This document shows, piece by piece, positions 56,016 through 64,000 of a stretch of 64,000 nt of DNA (positions within the stretch are counted from its first letter, which is position 1; the number at the start of each line of letters is the position of its first letter). Both the position numbers and the translations under genes were made by a program. A model generated the notes under the pieces. It was given only the letters and a program-made list of their open reading frames with translations, did not search any database and was not told the origin of the DNA. This DNA is from Nocardioides marmotae (GTDB lineage Bacteria; Actinomycetota; Actinomycetes; Propionibacteriales; Nocardioidaceae), in contig NZ_CP053660.1 of assembly GCF_013177455.1 (NCBI RefSeq), positions 1,488,001 to 1,552,000 of the forward strand, read 5' to 3'.

Positions 56016-57068
56016 TCAGGTCGGGTCGTACGTCCCCTCCGGGGTCCGCGGCAACCGGGCGAGCACCAGGAGCGGGTCGCTGGCCACCGCGCGGGCGTGC
56101 TCGGCGATGGCGTCGTCGAGCTTCGCCAGCGCGAGGTCGCCCTCGCGCGCGATGTCGCGGATCTCGCCCTCGATCGCGGTGCGCAGGTTGTCCGCGGTGG
56201 TAGGCGTCTCAGGGTCCTTGTCGTTGACCTCCAGCGTCGTGACGATCTGGTAGCCGGTGGTCACGTAGCGGGCCACGGGGAACTGCTTCAAGCTCTTCTT
56301 GGTCAGCTGGTTGGCGATGACCTCGCCGCCGGGGACCTGGGAGGTGTACTCGTCCATGGCCTCGGAGATGGCGATGCCGATCTCCTTGAACTTCATGCCG
56401 CTGCCGGGAGGGAAGGGGAAGACGTCGTAGTCGTCCCGCCAGGCCGCGACGGCCGCCTCCAGGCTCTTGACCGCCTCCTCGGCCCGGCTCATCAGGGCGT
56501 CCTGGGTCGCCCGGATGGCAGCGCCGGCCGCGCCCGCGACGAGCTGCGCGGTGTCGGCGTAGAAGAGCAGTGCCAGGACGACGGTGTTCGCCATCGGGAA
56601 CCACTCGAAGAACTGCTCCTTGGCGTCCCCCTCCCAGCGGACGGCGAGGGTGCTGGAGACCTCCGCGACCATGTCGTCGACCTCGACGCCGAGGGCGTGC
56701 AGCTCCTTCGACTGGTGCTGCGCTGAGGTGGTGAGGGCCTCGGCGTCCACCAGGTAGTAGTGGCCGGCGACATGCTTCAGCCACGCGCTCGTGGCGGCGG
56801 CCTTGAGGCGGCCGACCTCGAAGGCGTCGTCGGCCCACGTCTGGTAGTCGCGGTCGGCGACCGGCAGGCTTGGGTAGACCGTGAACGGCTGCTGCGCGGG
56901 CAGGTTGATGTGGGTGGTGGTCTTGAAGGCCTCATCCCCCGCGCCGTCGGGGGAGTGGGCGTAACGCCGGATCTCCTCCGCGACGGTCTCGATGCCGTAC
57001 AGGTCGGCCAGGAGCTCCTCCACCTTGTCGAGGGCCTTGGCGAACGCCTCGTCGGTGTAGCCGGTCAC
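56016..57068 (-). CDS. Unknown helical protein with WXG100-like segment
   Basis: The 350-residue protein has no signal peptide. Residues 1-70 are acidic and helical. A central segment near 145-165 (RWEGDAKEQFFEWF) has the Trp-x-Gly and following aromatic spacing of WXG100 helical hairpins. It is followed by a hydrophobic, Ala-rich stretch (about 170-195) and helices with EEAVKSLEAAVAAW. This suggests a type VII (ESX)-type substrate or partner, an inference from pattern only. Start is GTG 57068, overlapping the stop of the upstream partner gene. The two-gene unit is inserted between pnp and the M16 peptidase on the opposite strand. Confidence 0.65.
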   Translation of the reverse strand: MTGYTDEAFAKALDKVEELLADLYGIETVAEEIRRYAHSPDGAGDEAFKTTTHINLPAQQPFTVYPSLPVADRDYQTWADDAFEVGRLKAAATSAWLKHVAGHYYLVDAEALTTSAQHQSKELHALGVEVDDMVAEVSSTLAVRWEGDAKEQFFEWFPMANTVVLALLFYADTAQLVAGAAGAAIRATQDALMSRAEEAVKSLEAAVAAWRDDYDVFPFPPGSGMKFKEIGIAISEAMDEYTSQVPGGEVIANQLTKKSLKQFPVARYVTTGYQIVTTLEVNDKDPETPTTADNLRTAIEGEIRDIAREGDLALAKLDDAIAEHARAVASDPLLVLARLPRTPEGTYDPT

Positions 57069-57445
57069 GATCCGGCTCCGTCCCGGCGCGGGGGAACGTG
57101 CAGGGGCGGCATGTCCTTGCTGCCGAGCTGGTTCTTCAGGGTCGCCGCCGCCTCGCGGGCCGCCTCGTCGCTGGCGACCAGCTCGTCGGCGATGTAGACG
57201 AGCGCGTGCGCCGCGTCGTGCCAGGTGAGCACGGCCCGCCGCAGAAGGTCGTACACCTCGGCGTTGACCTCCATCGCCTTCACCAGGGCGGCCGGCTCTC
57301 CGGCCCGGATCGTGGGCTCGTGCCAGGCCGCGTGTGCGTCCCCGATGACCTTCGTGATGGCGGCGATCTCGTTCGCTCGCTGGGGGAACTGCACCTTCCC
57401 GGCTCGGTAGAGATCCTTCAGTTGGGCCTTGATCGACTCGGCCAC
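57065..57445 (-). CDS. Small helical protein, possible partner of the WXG100-like protein
   Basis: The 126-residue protein is almost entirely helical by composition, with heptad-like spacing (IKAQLKDLYRAGKVQFPQRA) and a Trp in the turn-like HAAWHEPTI near 41. A second Trp is in LTWHDAAHAL, and the C-terminal tail is Pro-rich (PPLHVPPRRDG). Size and shape resemble EspC/DUF2580 or WXG100 small substrates, which pair with larger partners. It overlaps the downstream gene (GTGA), implying a stoichiometric pair. I do not recognise a definite family. Confidence 0.6.
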   Translation of the reverse strand: MAESIKAQLKDLYRAGKVQFPQRANEIAAITKVIGDAHAAWHEPTIRAGEPAALVKAMEVNAEVYDLLRRAVLTWHDAAHALVYIADELVASDEAAREAAATLKNQLGSKDMPPLHVPPRRDGAGS

Positions 57446-57512
57446 GGCAGGCTCCTCTCAGGACTGGTCGGCCTCACGTTCCCCTGGCGTCGGGGCCGGA
57501 AACCTGCGCAGG

Positions 57513-57518
57513 TACGGT
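57513..57518 (+). promoter_or_regulatory. -10 box (TACGGT) of M16 peptidase
   Basis: TACGGT ends six bases before the ATG at 57525, which supports that start over an earlier in-frame ATG at 57429. Confidence 0.5.
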
Positions 57519-57524
57519 CGGGGC

Positions 57525-58841
57525 ATGGTGTTGCCCTCGTGGGTCGGCTCGACCCGGACCCTCCAGTCGGAGACGGACGGCGCGGGGAGGCTCACCTCGC
57601 AGGTCAAGCGCACCGTGCTGCCCGGGGGCCTGCGGGTGGTGAGCGAACAGCTGGTCGGCTCCCGCTCCGCGGCGATCGGCGTGTGGGTGGGGGTCGGCTC
57701 GCGCGATGAGTCGGCCACGCTCCACGGTTGCTCGCACTTCCTCGAGCACCTGCTGTTCAAGGGCACGAGCGAGCGGTCGGCCTTCGACATCTCGATCGCG
57801 CTCGACGCGGTGGGCGGGGAGTTCAACGCCTTCACCGCCAAGGAGTACACGTGCTTCCACGCGCGGGTGCTCGGTGAGGACCTGCCGCTCGCGGTGGACG
57901 TGCTCGGCGACATGATGACCTCCTCGCTGCTCACCGACGACGACGTCGAGGCCGAGCGCGACGTGATCCTCGACGAGATCGCCATGCACGACGACGACCC
58001 CGACGACGTGGTGCACAACCTCTTCGCCGAGCAGGCGTGGGGGACCGACTCGCCGCTGGGCCGCGACATCGCCGGCACCGAGGAGTCGATCACCTCGCTC
58101 AGCGCCGACCAGGTGCGCGCGTTCTACGCCGAGCACTACCGCGCCTCGCGGATGGTCGTCGCGGTCGCGGGCGCGGTCGACCACGACGCGCTGGTCGCCC
58201 AGGTCGTCGCGGCCTTCGGGCGACGCGGCTTCCTCGACGTCGACGCGGACCCCGCCCCGCGGCGTGCTGCAGAGCCGTGGCTGCCGGTCCGGCCGGGCAC
58301 CGTCAGCACCACCCGCCCCTTCGAGCAGGTCAACCTGGTCCTCGGCGTCGAGGGTCTCGGTCGCAGCGACGACCGTCGGTTCGCCCTCGGGGTGCTCAAC
58401 ACCGCTCTCGGCGGCGGCACGTCGAGCCGGCTGTTCCAGGAGGTGCGCGAGCGGCGCGGGCTGGCCTACTCGGTCTACTCCTTCGCCAGCAGCCACGCGG
58501 ACTCCGGCCTGGTCGGCGTCGCGGTGGGCTGCCTGCCCGCCAAGTACGACGAGGTGCTGGCCACGGTGCGTGCCGAGCTCGCGAAGGTCGCCGCGGACGG
58601 GATCGAGGCCGAGGAACTCGCCCGCGGCAAGGGCCAGCTGCGCGGCGGGCTCGTCCTCGGGCTCGAGGACTCCGGCTCCCGGATGTCCCGGCTCGGCAAG
58701 GCCGAGCTGGTCCACGACGAGCTGCTCTCGATCGACGAGGTCATCGCCCGGATCGATGCGGTGACGCTCGAGGAGGTCCGCGCGGTCGCGGCCGAGGTGT
58801 TCGCCCGGCCCGAGGTGCTGGCCGTCGTGGGCCCGGCCTGA
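57525..58841 (+). CDS. M16-family zinc metallopeptidase
   Basis: The 438-residue protein is a pitrilysin-like (M16B) peptidase. The inverted zinc motif HFLEH (His71, Glu74, His75) lies in GCSHFLEHLLFKGT, with the distal Glu in AERDVILDEIAMHDDD near 147. The second, inactive-type domain occupies about 220-430, with GGGTSSRLFQEVRERRGLAYS. Such single-zinc peptidases following pnp are conserved in Gram-positive bacteria. The stop is one base from the stop of the convergent membrane protein gene. Confidence 0.93.
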   Translation: MVLPSWVGSTRTLQSETDGAGRLTSQVKRTVLPGGLRVVSEQLVGSRSAAIGVWVGVGSRDESATLHGCSHFLEHLLFKGTSERSAFDISIALDAVGGEFNAFTAKEYTCFHARVLGEDLPLAVDVLGDMMTSSLLTDDDVEAERDVILDEIAMHDDDPDDVVHNLFAEQAWGTDSPLGRDIAGTEESITSLSADQVRAFYAEHYRASRMVVAVAGAVDHDALVAQVVAAFGRRGFLDVDADPAPRRAAEPWLPVRPGTVSTTRPFEQVNLVLGVEGLGRSDDRRFALGVLNTALGGGTSSRLFQEVRERRGLAYSVYSFASSHADSGLVGVAVGCLPAKYDEVLATVRAELAKVAADGIEAEELARGKGQLRGGLVLGLEDSGSRMSRLGKAELVHDELLSIDEVIARIDAVTLEEVRAVAAEVFARPEVLAVVGPA

Positions 58842-58842
58842 C

Positions 58843-59379
58843 CTAGCGCACCAGCACGACGACGGCCGCGCAGGCGGCCGCCCAGAGGACCGAGGCGAAG
58901 GTGCCGATGATGAACCGCTCAGCGGTGCCTTCGCCCTCGGTCTTGAGCTCGGGGTAGCGGCCCAGCCCCTTGAGGGCCAGGACGACCGCGAGGCCCTCGG
59001 GCCAGGACGCGACGAGCGTGGCGTAGATCGCCGCGCGCTCCAGGGCGCCGATCCACGCGCCGCCGCGCAGCACCGCCCCGGCCCGGCGCAGGGACGAGCC
59101 GGTGTCCTCGCGATCGACGAGGGTGAAGACGCGCGCGGTGACCGGGCCGCCGCCGGCGACGGCCAGGACGCCGGCCAGCAGCACCAGGACGGCGGTCAGC
59201 GGCCTGCCGTCGACCACCACCGAGGACGGCACCCCGGCCAGCAGCAGGGCGCACGCCAGCACCGCGGCGGTGACCGGCACGAAGACGCGCTCGCCGGTGC
59301 GGGTCCAGCCCGCGGCCGCGGCGGCCACGGCGAAGCCGAGCAGCACGACGAGCAGCTGGCCGAGGTTCTCCGCGCTCAC
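58843..59379 (-). CDS. Membrane protein paired with SatD-like gene
   Basis: The 178-residue protein has four or five hydrophobic segments (about 7-22, 30-47, 56-72, 145-175 and a weaker one near 105-120). A conserved-looking loop ALKGLGRYPELKT leads into AERFIIGTFASVLWA, a pattern I associate with membrane partners of SatD-like proteins (DUF3307-like). GTG 59379 overlaps the SatD-like stop. Function is unknown. Confidence 0.75.
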   Translation of the reverse strand: MSAENLGQLLVVLLGFAVAAAAAGWTRTGERVFVPVTAAVLACALLLAGVPSSVVVDGRPLTAVLVLLAGVLAVAGGGPVTARVFTLVDREDTGSSLRRAGAVLRGGAWIGALERAAIYATLVASWPEGLAVVLALKGLGRYPELKTEGEGTAERFIIGTFASVLWAAACAAVVVLVR

Positions 59380-59975
59380 GACGCCTCCTGACCCAGCACG
59401 CGGGCGGCCAGCGCGGTCGCGAGCTCCTGGGCGCGCCGGGCCTCGACGATGCCGGCCGCCTGGGCGCGCTGGCTGACCGCGGACTGGCTGATCCCGAGCC
59501 GCCGGCCCACCTGCTCGTAGGTCAGCCCCTCGGCGACGAGGTCGGCCACCTCCCAGCCGCGCGCGGTGCGGCGGGCCAGGACGGCCGCCCACAGCCACAG
59601 CGTCGTCTCCAGCGAGCGGGCGTCGGGGTGCTCCCCGACGACGCGCAGGTGCCAGGGGCTGGTCTTCGCCGCGGTCACCGCGTCGCGGGCGCAGAGGTAC
59701 GCCGAGCCGCGGCCCGCGCGGGTGCTCGCGGGGAGCGGCTGCTCCACCGGGCCGATCCCGATGCCGACGTACCAGCCGGGGCTGCGGAGGAGCGCCCCGG
59801 CGACCGCGGCGAGGGTCTCCGGCCGGTCGACCACGCCCTGGAGCTCGTCGCCCGCGGTGCGCTCGAAGGGGCGCAGGAGCGGGTGGTCATCGAGCTCGTC
59901 GAGGAGCTCGGGGACGAGGTCGGTGCCGCTGCGGCTGCGGACCTGGTCGACGGTGAGGACGGCGACGGCGCCCAT
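59376..59975 (-). CDS. SatD-like protein with C-terminal helix-turn-helix
   Basis: The 199-residue protein has an N-terminal SatD-like region (about 1-125) with ERTAGDELQGVV near 39-50, GWYVGIGIGPVEQPLP near 67-82 and SAYLCARDAV, the usual order in that family. The last 65 residues form a sigma-like HTH (GLTYEQVGRRLGISQSAVSQ near 149-168). It is probably a DNA-binding regulator; SatD itself was first linked to acid tolerance in streptococci, so function here is open. A palindromic site lies about 55 bp upstream. The gene is translationally coupled to the following membrane protein. Confidence 0.75.
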   Translation of the reverse strand: MGAVAVLTVDQVRSRSGTDLVPELLDELDDHPLLRPFERTAGDELQGVVDRPETLAAVAGALLRSPGWYVGIGIGPVEQPLPASTRAGRGSAYLCARDAVTAAKTSPWHLRVVGEHPDARSLETTLWLWAAVLARRTARGWEVADLVAEGLTYEQVGRRLGISQSAVSQRAQAAGIVEARRAQELATALAARVLGQEAS

Positions 59976-60028
59976 CTGGCTAACTCCCGTCCGCCGACCG
60001 CGGCGAGGGCCGGCGACCTCAGGCTACG

Positions 60029-60044
60029 TTAGAGAATTACCTAA
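60029..60044. promoter_or_regulatory. Palindrome TTAG-N8-CTAA, candidate operator
   Basis: A 16-bp AT-rich dyad stands alone in GC-rich DNA, 54 bp upstream of the SatD-like ATG. A TAACGT on the minus strand overlaps its edge (60026-60031) and fits a -10 box. The HTH of the downstream product is the likely binder. Confidence 0.5.
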
Positions 60045-60079
60045 TGTCGACCCTTCATCAGGTCACAGCCTTCAGGAAG

Positions 60080-60601
60080 TCAGCGGCGACCGATGATGCC
60101 GATCACCGCGGGCTGGCGCTGCTCGACCACGGAGACGCGGAAGCCGACCTCGGCGAGGGAGGCCGACGCCTTGGCGAGCATCTCCGGGACCTGCTCGGGG
60201 AACTTGACCTCGTAGAAGAGGAACACCGCGCCACCGGGGAGCAGCCGCTCGTGGATGAGGGCGACCTCGTCGTGACAGGAGCGCACCCAGAACAGGTTCA
60301 CGTTGAACGCGAAGACCTTGTTCAGCCGCTTCACCGGCACGCGCAGGGTCGCCAGGTCGATCTGGCGCACCGTGAGCCGGCCGGCGTCCACGTGCTTCTG
60401 GTTGCGACGCTTGGTGCGGTCGACGCCGGACTCCGAGCGGTCGATCGCGAACATCTTTCCATTGCCCGACTCGAGCTTCGCGCAGACCGCATCGACGCCT
60501 GCTCCGGGTCCGCACCCGATCTCGAGCACGTGGTCGGAGGGCTGGACGTCCATGAAGTCCACCGCCCAGCGGATGCGCGCCGGGATCGCCTGCACAGCCA
60601 T
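60080..60601 (-). CDS. Class I SAM-dependent methyltransferase
   Basis: The 173-residue protein has motif I VLEIGCGPGAGVD near 25-37, an acidic post-II residue in FAIDRSESGV and the strand FLFYEVKFPE in the C-terminal half. It is a short Rossmann-fold methyltransferase with no visible substrate domain. The substrate is unknown. It stands alone between the SatD-like gene and dapB, reading away from dapB. Confidence 0.85.
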   Translation of the reverse strand: MAVQAIPARIRWAVDFMDVQPSDHVLEIGCGPGAGVDAVCAKLESGNGKMFAIDRSESGVDRTKRRNQKHVDAGRLTVRQIDLATLRVPVKRLNKVFAFNVNLFWVRSCHDEVALIHERLLPGGAVFLFYEVKFPEQVPEMLAKASASLAEVGFRVSVVEQRQPAVIGIIGRR

Positions 60602-60653
60602 GGGGTCAACCTTGCCAGAACGGCCCGAGAGGTGGCGGTGCCGGTCACCCCTC

Positions 60654-61421
<768 letters not shown>

Positions 61422-61433
61422 TCCCTCCCCGCC

Positions 61434-61590
61434 CGAAGTGGCACTCCTGCAGGGTCGAGGTGGCACCCGTGCAGGGTCGAGGTGGCACTCCTGCACGGTC
61501 GAGGTGGCACTCCTGCACGGGGTTCCCTGCAGCGCTGCCATTTCGACGCTGCAGCGCTGCCACTTCGGCGGTGCAGCACTGCCACTTCGG
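61434..61590. repeat. 22-bp repeat array: four direct then three inverted copies
   Basis: Four head-to-tail 22-bp copies (61434-61455, 61456-61477, 61478-61499, 61500-61521; core CGAGGTGGCACTCCTGCA) are followed by three 22-bp copies in the opposite sense (61525-61546, 61547-61568, 61569-61590; core GCTGCCACTTCG). There are no spacers. The array fills the convergent gap between dapB and azlD. The RNA could fold into one long imperfect hairpin and act as a two-way terminator, and 22 bp is about two helical turns, so protein binding on one face is also possible. Confidence 0.88.
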
Positions 61591-61594
61591 CGGG

Positions 61595-61900
61595 TCAGAG
61601 GAGCAGGCGGGCCAGGGCGGCGACGACGGCGGCGCCGAAGACGACGAGGAGGAACGGCGCGCGGAGGACCAGCAGCACGACCGCGGCCCCGAGGCCCAGC
61701 AGGCGGGCGTCGGCGACCAGGGCCTGCCCGTCGCCGGCCACCTGGACGGCCACGAGGGCCGCGAGGAGGGCGACGGGGATGAGGTCGGCGACCCGGGCCA
61801 CCACGGGCCGGTCCAGGACCCTGGCGGGCACCGAGAGCCCCGCGAGCTTGAGCAGGTAGCAGCCGACGCCGGCCACGACCACGGCCCCCCACACGCTCAT
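61595..61900 (-). CDS. azlD: AzlD-type branched-chain amino acid export subunit
   Basis: The 101-residue membrane protein has three or four hydrophobic segments and the VWGAVVVAGVGCYLLKLAG start plus LIPVALLAALVAVQV typical of the AzlD family. AzlD works with AzlC (BrnE with BrnF in Corynebacterium) to export branched-chain amino acids or methionine. Its ATG overlaps the azlC stop (ATGA). It ends four bases from the repeat array. Confidence 0.88.
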   Translation of the reverse strand: MSVWGAVVVAGVGCYLLKLAGLSVPARVLDRPVVARVADLIPVALLAALVAVQVAGDGQALVADARLLGLGAAVVLLVLRAPFLLVVFGAAVVAALARLLL

Positions 61901-62613
61901 CGCGCCGCCCCGGTGTGGGAGCCGAGGACCCCGGCGAGCAGCGCGACGCCCGCCGCGACGAGCACGGGTACGCCGGCGGCGGTGACCGGCACCGCGCCGA
62001 GCGCGACCGCGGCCGCGGCCACCGCGACGACCCGGTTGCGGGTGGTGCCCAGCCGCGGCCACAGCAGCGCGAGGAACGCCGCCCCGACGGCCGCGTCGAG
62101 GCCGTAGTCGCGCGGGTCGCCGATCGCGGTGCCGGCGAGCGCGCCGAGCAGGGTGGCGAGTTTCCACAGCACGAACACCGACCCGCCGGTGACTAGGAAG
62201 CCCAGCCGGGCGCCCTCGCGGGTGCGGCGGGTCACCGACATCGCGCTGGACTCGTCGATGACGAGGTGGGACGCGGCGGCCCGGCGCCAGCCGCGCCAGC
62301 CCAGCAGCGGGGCGAGCCGCAGCCCGTAGAGGGTGTTGCGGGTGCCGAGCAGGAGCGCGGTGAAGACGCCCGAGAGCGGGGAACCCCCGGAGGCGAGCAC
62401 GCCGACGAGGGCGAACTGCGAGGCGCCGGTGAACATCAGCAGCGAGAGCGCGCACGTCTGCCACACGTCCAGCCCGGCCGCGACGGAGACCGCGCCGAAG
62501 GAGGTGCCGTACACCCCGGTCGCGATCCCGACGCCGAGGCTGTCGCGGACGATCCCGGCCCGCTCGGACGGCTCGAGGGCTTCGGTCGGTTCAGCGGCCA
62601 CCTCGGCGGTCAT
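61897..62613 (-). CDS. azlC: AzlC-type branched-chain amino acid exporter
   Basis: The 238-residue membrane protein has seven or so hydrophobic segments and the family blocks GTSFGAVSVAAGLDVWQTCA, LMFTGASQFALVG and ASHLVIDESSAMS. It forms the large subunit of the AzlCD exporter. The N-terminal 25 residues are soluble and acidic (EVAAEPTEALEPSERAG). ATG 62613 is two bases from the stop of the upstream GNAT gene, so the three genes are one operon. Confidence 0.9.
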   Translation of the reverse strand: MTAEVAAEPTEALEPSERAGIVRDSLGVGIATGVYGTSFGAVSVAAGLDVWQTCALSLLMFTGASQFALVGVLASGGSPLSGVFTALLLGTRNTLYGLRLAPLLGWRGWRRAAASHLVIDESSAMSVTRRTREGARLGFLVTGGSVFVLWKLATLLGALAGTAIGDPRDYGLDAAVGAAFLALLWPRLGTTRNRVVAVAAAAVALGAVPVTAAGVPVLVAAGVALLAGVLGSHTGAAR

Positions 62614-62615
62614 CC

Positions 62616-63164
62616 TCAGCCGAGGCTGGTGTGCAGGCGGACCTGCTTGACCGTGGTGGCGCCCCCGTCGTCGAGGCCGAGCTCGCGGTGGGCGCCGTCG
62701 GTGGCCCAGCCCGCGTCGGTGAGGAACCGGCGCAGCCCGTCGTCGGCCGCGACGGCCCACAGCACGGCGCGGCCGAACCGGTCGGCCCGCATGGTGTCGG
62801 CGGCGGCCTGGAGCAGGCGGGACCCGTGCCCGCGGCCGCGCTCGGCCGGGTCGACGGTCAGCTCGGCCAGCTCGGCGTCGGCGACAGGGTCGCAGTCGGG
62901 GTCGCTCGCGGGGCCGGTGACGGCGAACCCGACGACGCGGTTGTGCTCGAGCGCGACCAGGGCGCGGTGGCGGGCGTCGGCGGGCCGGGTCAGCGAGGCG
63001 TGCCAGAGCGCGGCGGCCTGCTCGACCGCCTCCGGGCCCGACGGGAACGCCTCGGGCGGCACCACGCCGGCGTACATCTCGGGCCAGGTGCGCAGCTGGA
63101 GCTGGGCGATCGCGGGGGCGTCGTCCGCCCAGGCGACGCGGACGCTGACGTCGGCCGTGGTCAT
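62616..63164 (-). CDS. GNAT-family acetyltransferase
   Basis: The 182-residue protein has the GNAT fold with acetyl-CoA loop ERGRGHGSRLLQAA near 107-120 and the LAELTVDPAERG strand before it. Substrate is unknown. I chose ATG 63164, which has GCGAGG upstream; ATGs at 63173 and 63230 are in frame but poorly placed. It heads the operon with azlC and azlD and is divergent from paaA, sharing an 88-bp control region that holds an inverted repeat. Confidence 0.85.
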   Translation of the reverse strand: MTTADVSVRVAWADDAPAIAQLQLRTWPEMYAGVVPPEAFPSGPEAVEQAAALWHASLTRPADARHRALVALEHNRVVGFAVTGPASDPDCDPVADAELAELTVDPAERGRGHGSRLLQAAADTMRADRFGRAVLWAVAADDGLRRFLTDAGWATDGAHRELGLDDGGATTVKQVRLHTSLG

Positions 63165-63191
63165 GGGGGCCATCCTCGCAGGGGAGCGGGC

Positions 63192-63232
63192 GTGTGACAC
63201 TGCGGCCGCCGAGCTGCTGTGATCTGTCACAC
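63192..63232. promoter_or_regulatory. Inverted repeat GTGTGAC...GTCACAC in paaA/GNAT control region
   Basis: GTGTGAC at 63192-63198 and GTCACAC at 63226-63232 are inverted copies 27 bp apart. The right copy is part of TGTGA-TCTG-TCACA (63218-63231), which overlaps the expected -35 region of paaA. It is a candidate operator for a phenylacetate regulator. Confidence 0.45.
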
Positions 63233-63240
63233 ACCGGTGC

Positions 63241-63246
63241 TAGCGT
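63241..63246 (+). promoter_or_regulatory. -10 box (TAGCGT) of paaA
   Basis: TAGCGT ends six bases before the ATG at 63253 and lies 17 bp after TGTGAT, a plausible weak -35 within the palindrome. Confidence 0.5.
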
Positions 63247-63252
63247 GGAGGG

Positions 63253-64000
63253 ATGGACCGCAGCACGACGGTGGAGCCGCGCGACCCGATGCCCGAGGGG
63301 TACCGCCGCACGCTCGTGCGCCAGATCGCGCAGCACGCGCACTCCGAGATCATCGGGATGCAGCCCGAGGGGGAGTGGATCAGCCGGGCGCCGAGCCTGC
63401 GCCGCAAGGCGATCCTCATGGCCAAGGTGCAGGACGAGGCCGGCCACGGCCTCTACCTGTACGCCGCCGCCGAGACGCTCGGGATGCCGCGCACCGAGCT
63501 GCTCGACGCGCTGCACACCGGCCGGCAGAAGTACTCCTCGATCTTCAACTACCCCACGCTCACCTGGGCCGACGTCGGCGCGATCGGCTGGCTGGTCGAC
63601 GGCGCCGCGATCGTCAACCAGGTGCCGCTGTGCCGCTGCTCCTACGGCCCGTACGCGCGGGCGATGGTGCGGATCTGCAAGGAGGAGTCCTTCCACCAGC
63701 GCCAGGGCTTCGAGATCCTGCACACCCTCGCCCAGGGGACGCCCGAGCAGCACGCGATGGCCCAGGACGCGGTGGACCGCTTCTGGTGGCCCTCGCTGAT
63801 GATGTTCGGCCCGCCCGACGCCGACTCGCCCAACTCCGCCCGGTCGATGGCCTGGGGCATCAAGCGCTTCACCAACGACGAGCTGCGCCAGCGCTTCGTC
63901 GACATCGCCGTCCCCCAGGCCGAGGCGCTGGGCCTCACCCTGCCCGACCCCGAGCTGCGCTGGGACGAGGAGCGCGGCCACTGGCACTTCGGCACGCCCG
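63253..64000 (+). CDS. paaA: Phenylacetyl-CoA epoxidase subunit PaaA, partial
   Basis: The frame is open to the right edge (249 residues seen; the family has about 310-330). PaaA is the catalytic di-iron subunit of the multicomponent oxygenase that epoxidises phenylacetyl-CoA, the first ring-attacking step of aerobic phenylacetate breakdown. Seen motifs include [20 protein letters not shown], the iron-ligand segments KVQDEAGHG and [12 protein letters not shown], and [12 protein letters not shown]. The remaining paa genes are expected just beyond the window. Confidence 0.95.
   Translation, partial: MDRSTTVEPRDPMPEGYRRTLVRQIAQHAHSEIIGMQPEGEWISRAPSLRRKAILMAKVQDEAGHGLYLYAAAETLGMPRTELLDALHTGRQKYSSIFNYPTLTWADVGAIGWLVDGAAIVNQVPLCRCSYGPYARAMVRICKEESFHQRQGFEILHTLAQGTPEQHAMAQDAVDRFWWPSLMMFGPPDADSPNSARSMAWGIKRFTNDELRQRFVDIAVPQAEALGLTLPDPELRWDEERGHWHFGTP

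Noticed and set aside
61434..61590. CRISPR array
   Set aside because: The 22-bp units are contiguous without spacers, invert halfway, and no cas gene is present.
63218..63231. Classical CRP/GlxR site
   Set aside because: The arms TGTGA/TCACA are right but the spacer is 4, not 6, bases. I keep it only as an unspecified operator candidate.

Overview
The window looks like chromosomal DNA of a high-GC actinobacterium, most likely Nocardioides or a close relative (Propionibacteriales). The evidence is the very high GC content, GTG/TTG starts, 4-base stop/start overlaps, many -10 boxes lying directly in front of start codons, and actinobacterial housekeeping gene order. Taxonomy is inferred from gene content and order only.

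Region 1 (1-12.5 kb): a partial unknown helical protein on the minus strand, then yifB/comM-dprA-xerC, a convergent M23 peptidase, and the translation/lipid block rpsB-tsf-pyrH-frr-cdsA, a histidine phosphatase, a small membrane protein and rlmN. Strong hairpins separate rpsB from tsf, tsf from pyrH, and rlmN from the next gene.

Region 2 (12.5-35.2 kb) is accessory and sits between rlmN and dxr. It starts with a Tat-exported metallophosphoesterase, a LOG-family protein, a RIO-type kinase with an overlapping upstream mini-ORF, an MBL-fold/double-rhodanese protein, a secreted M1 peptidase and an overlapping AGE-family isomerase. A polyamine uptake and breakdown cluster follows: FAD amine oxidase-like protein, Lrp/AsnC regulator, PotD-PotA-PotB-PotC transporter, class III aminotransferase, aminobutyraldehyde dehydrogenase, saccharopine dehydrogenase-like protein, D-aminoacylase-like amidohydrolase and GabT. 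Together they could import putrescine or spermidine and convert it through 4-aminobutyraldehyde and GABA to succinate semialdehyde.

Region 3 (35.2-56 kb): dxr-rseP-ispG (isoprenoid precursors and envelope proteolysis), GNAT, DoxX-like, proS, HAD, a ferritin-like lipoprotein pair, then rimP-nusA-ylxR-infB-rbfA-truB-ribF, two membrane proteins, rpsO and pnp.

Region 4 (56-64 kb): a two-gene unknown cassette with WXG100-like features, an M16 peptidase, a SatD-like/membrane protein pair behind a palindromic operator candidate, a methyltransferase, dapB, a 22-bp tandem-then-inverted repeat array, azlD-azlC, a GNAT gene and the start of paaA (phenylacetate breakdown). I found no tRNA, rRNA, CRISPR array, insertion sequence or replication origin.
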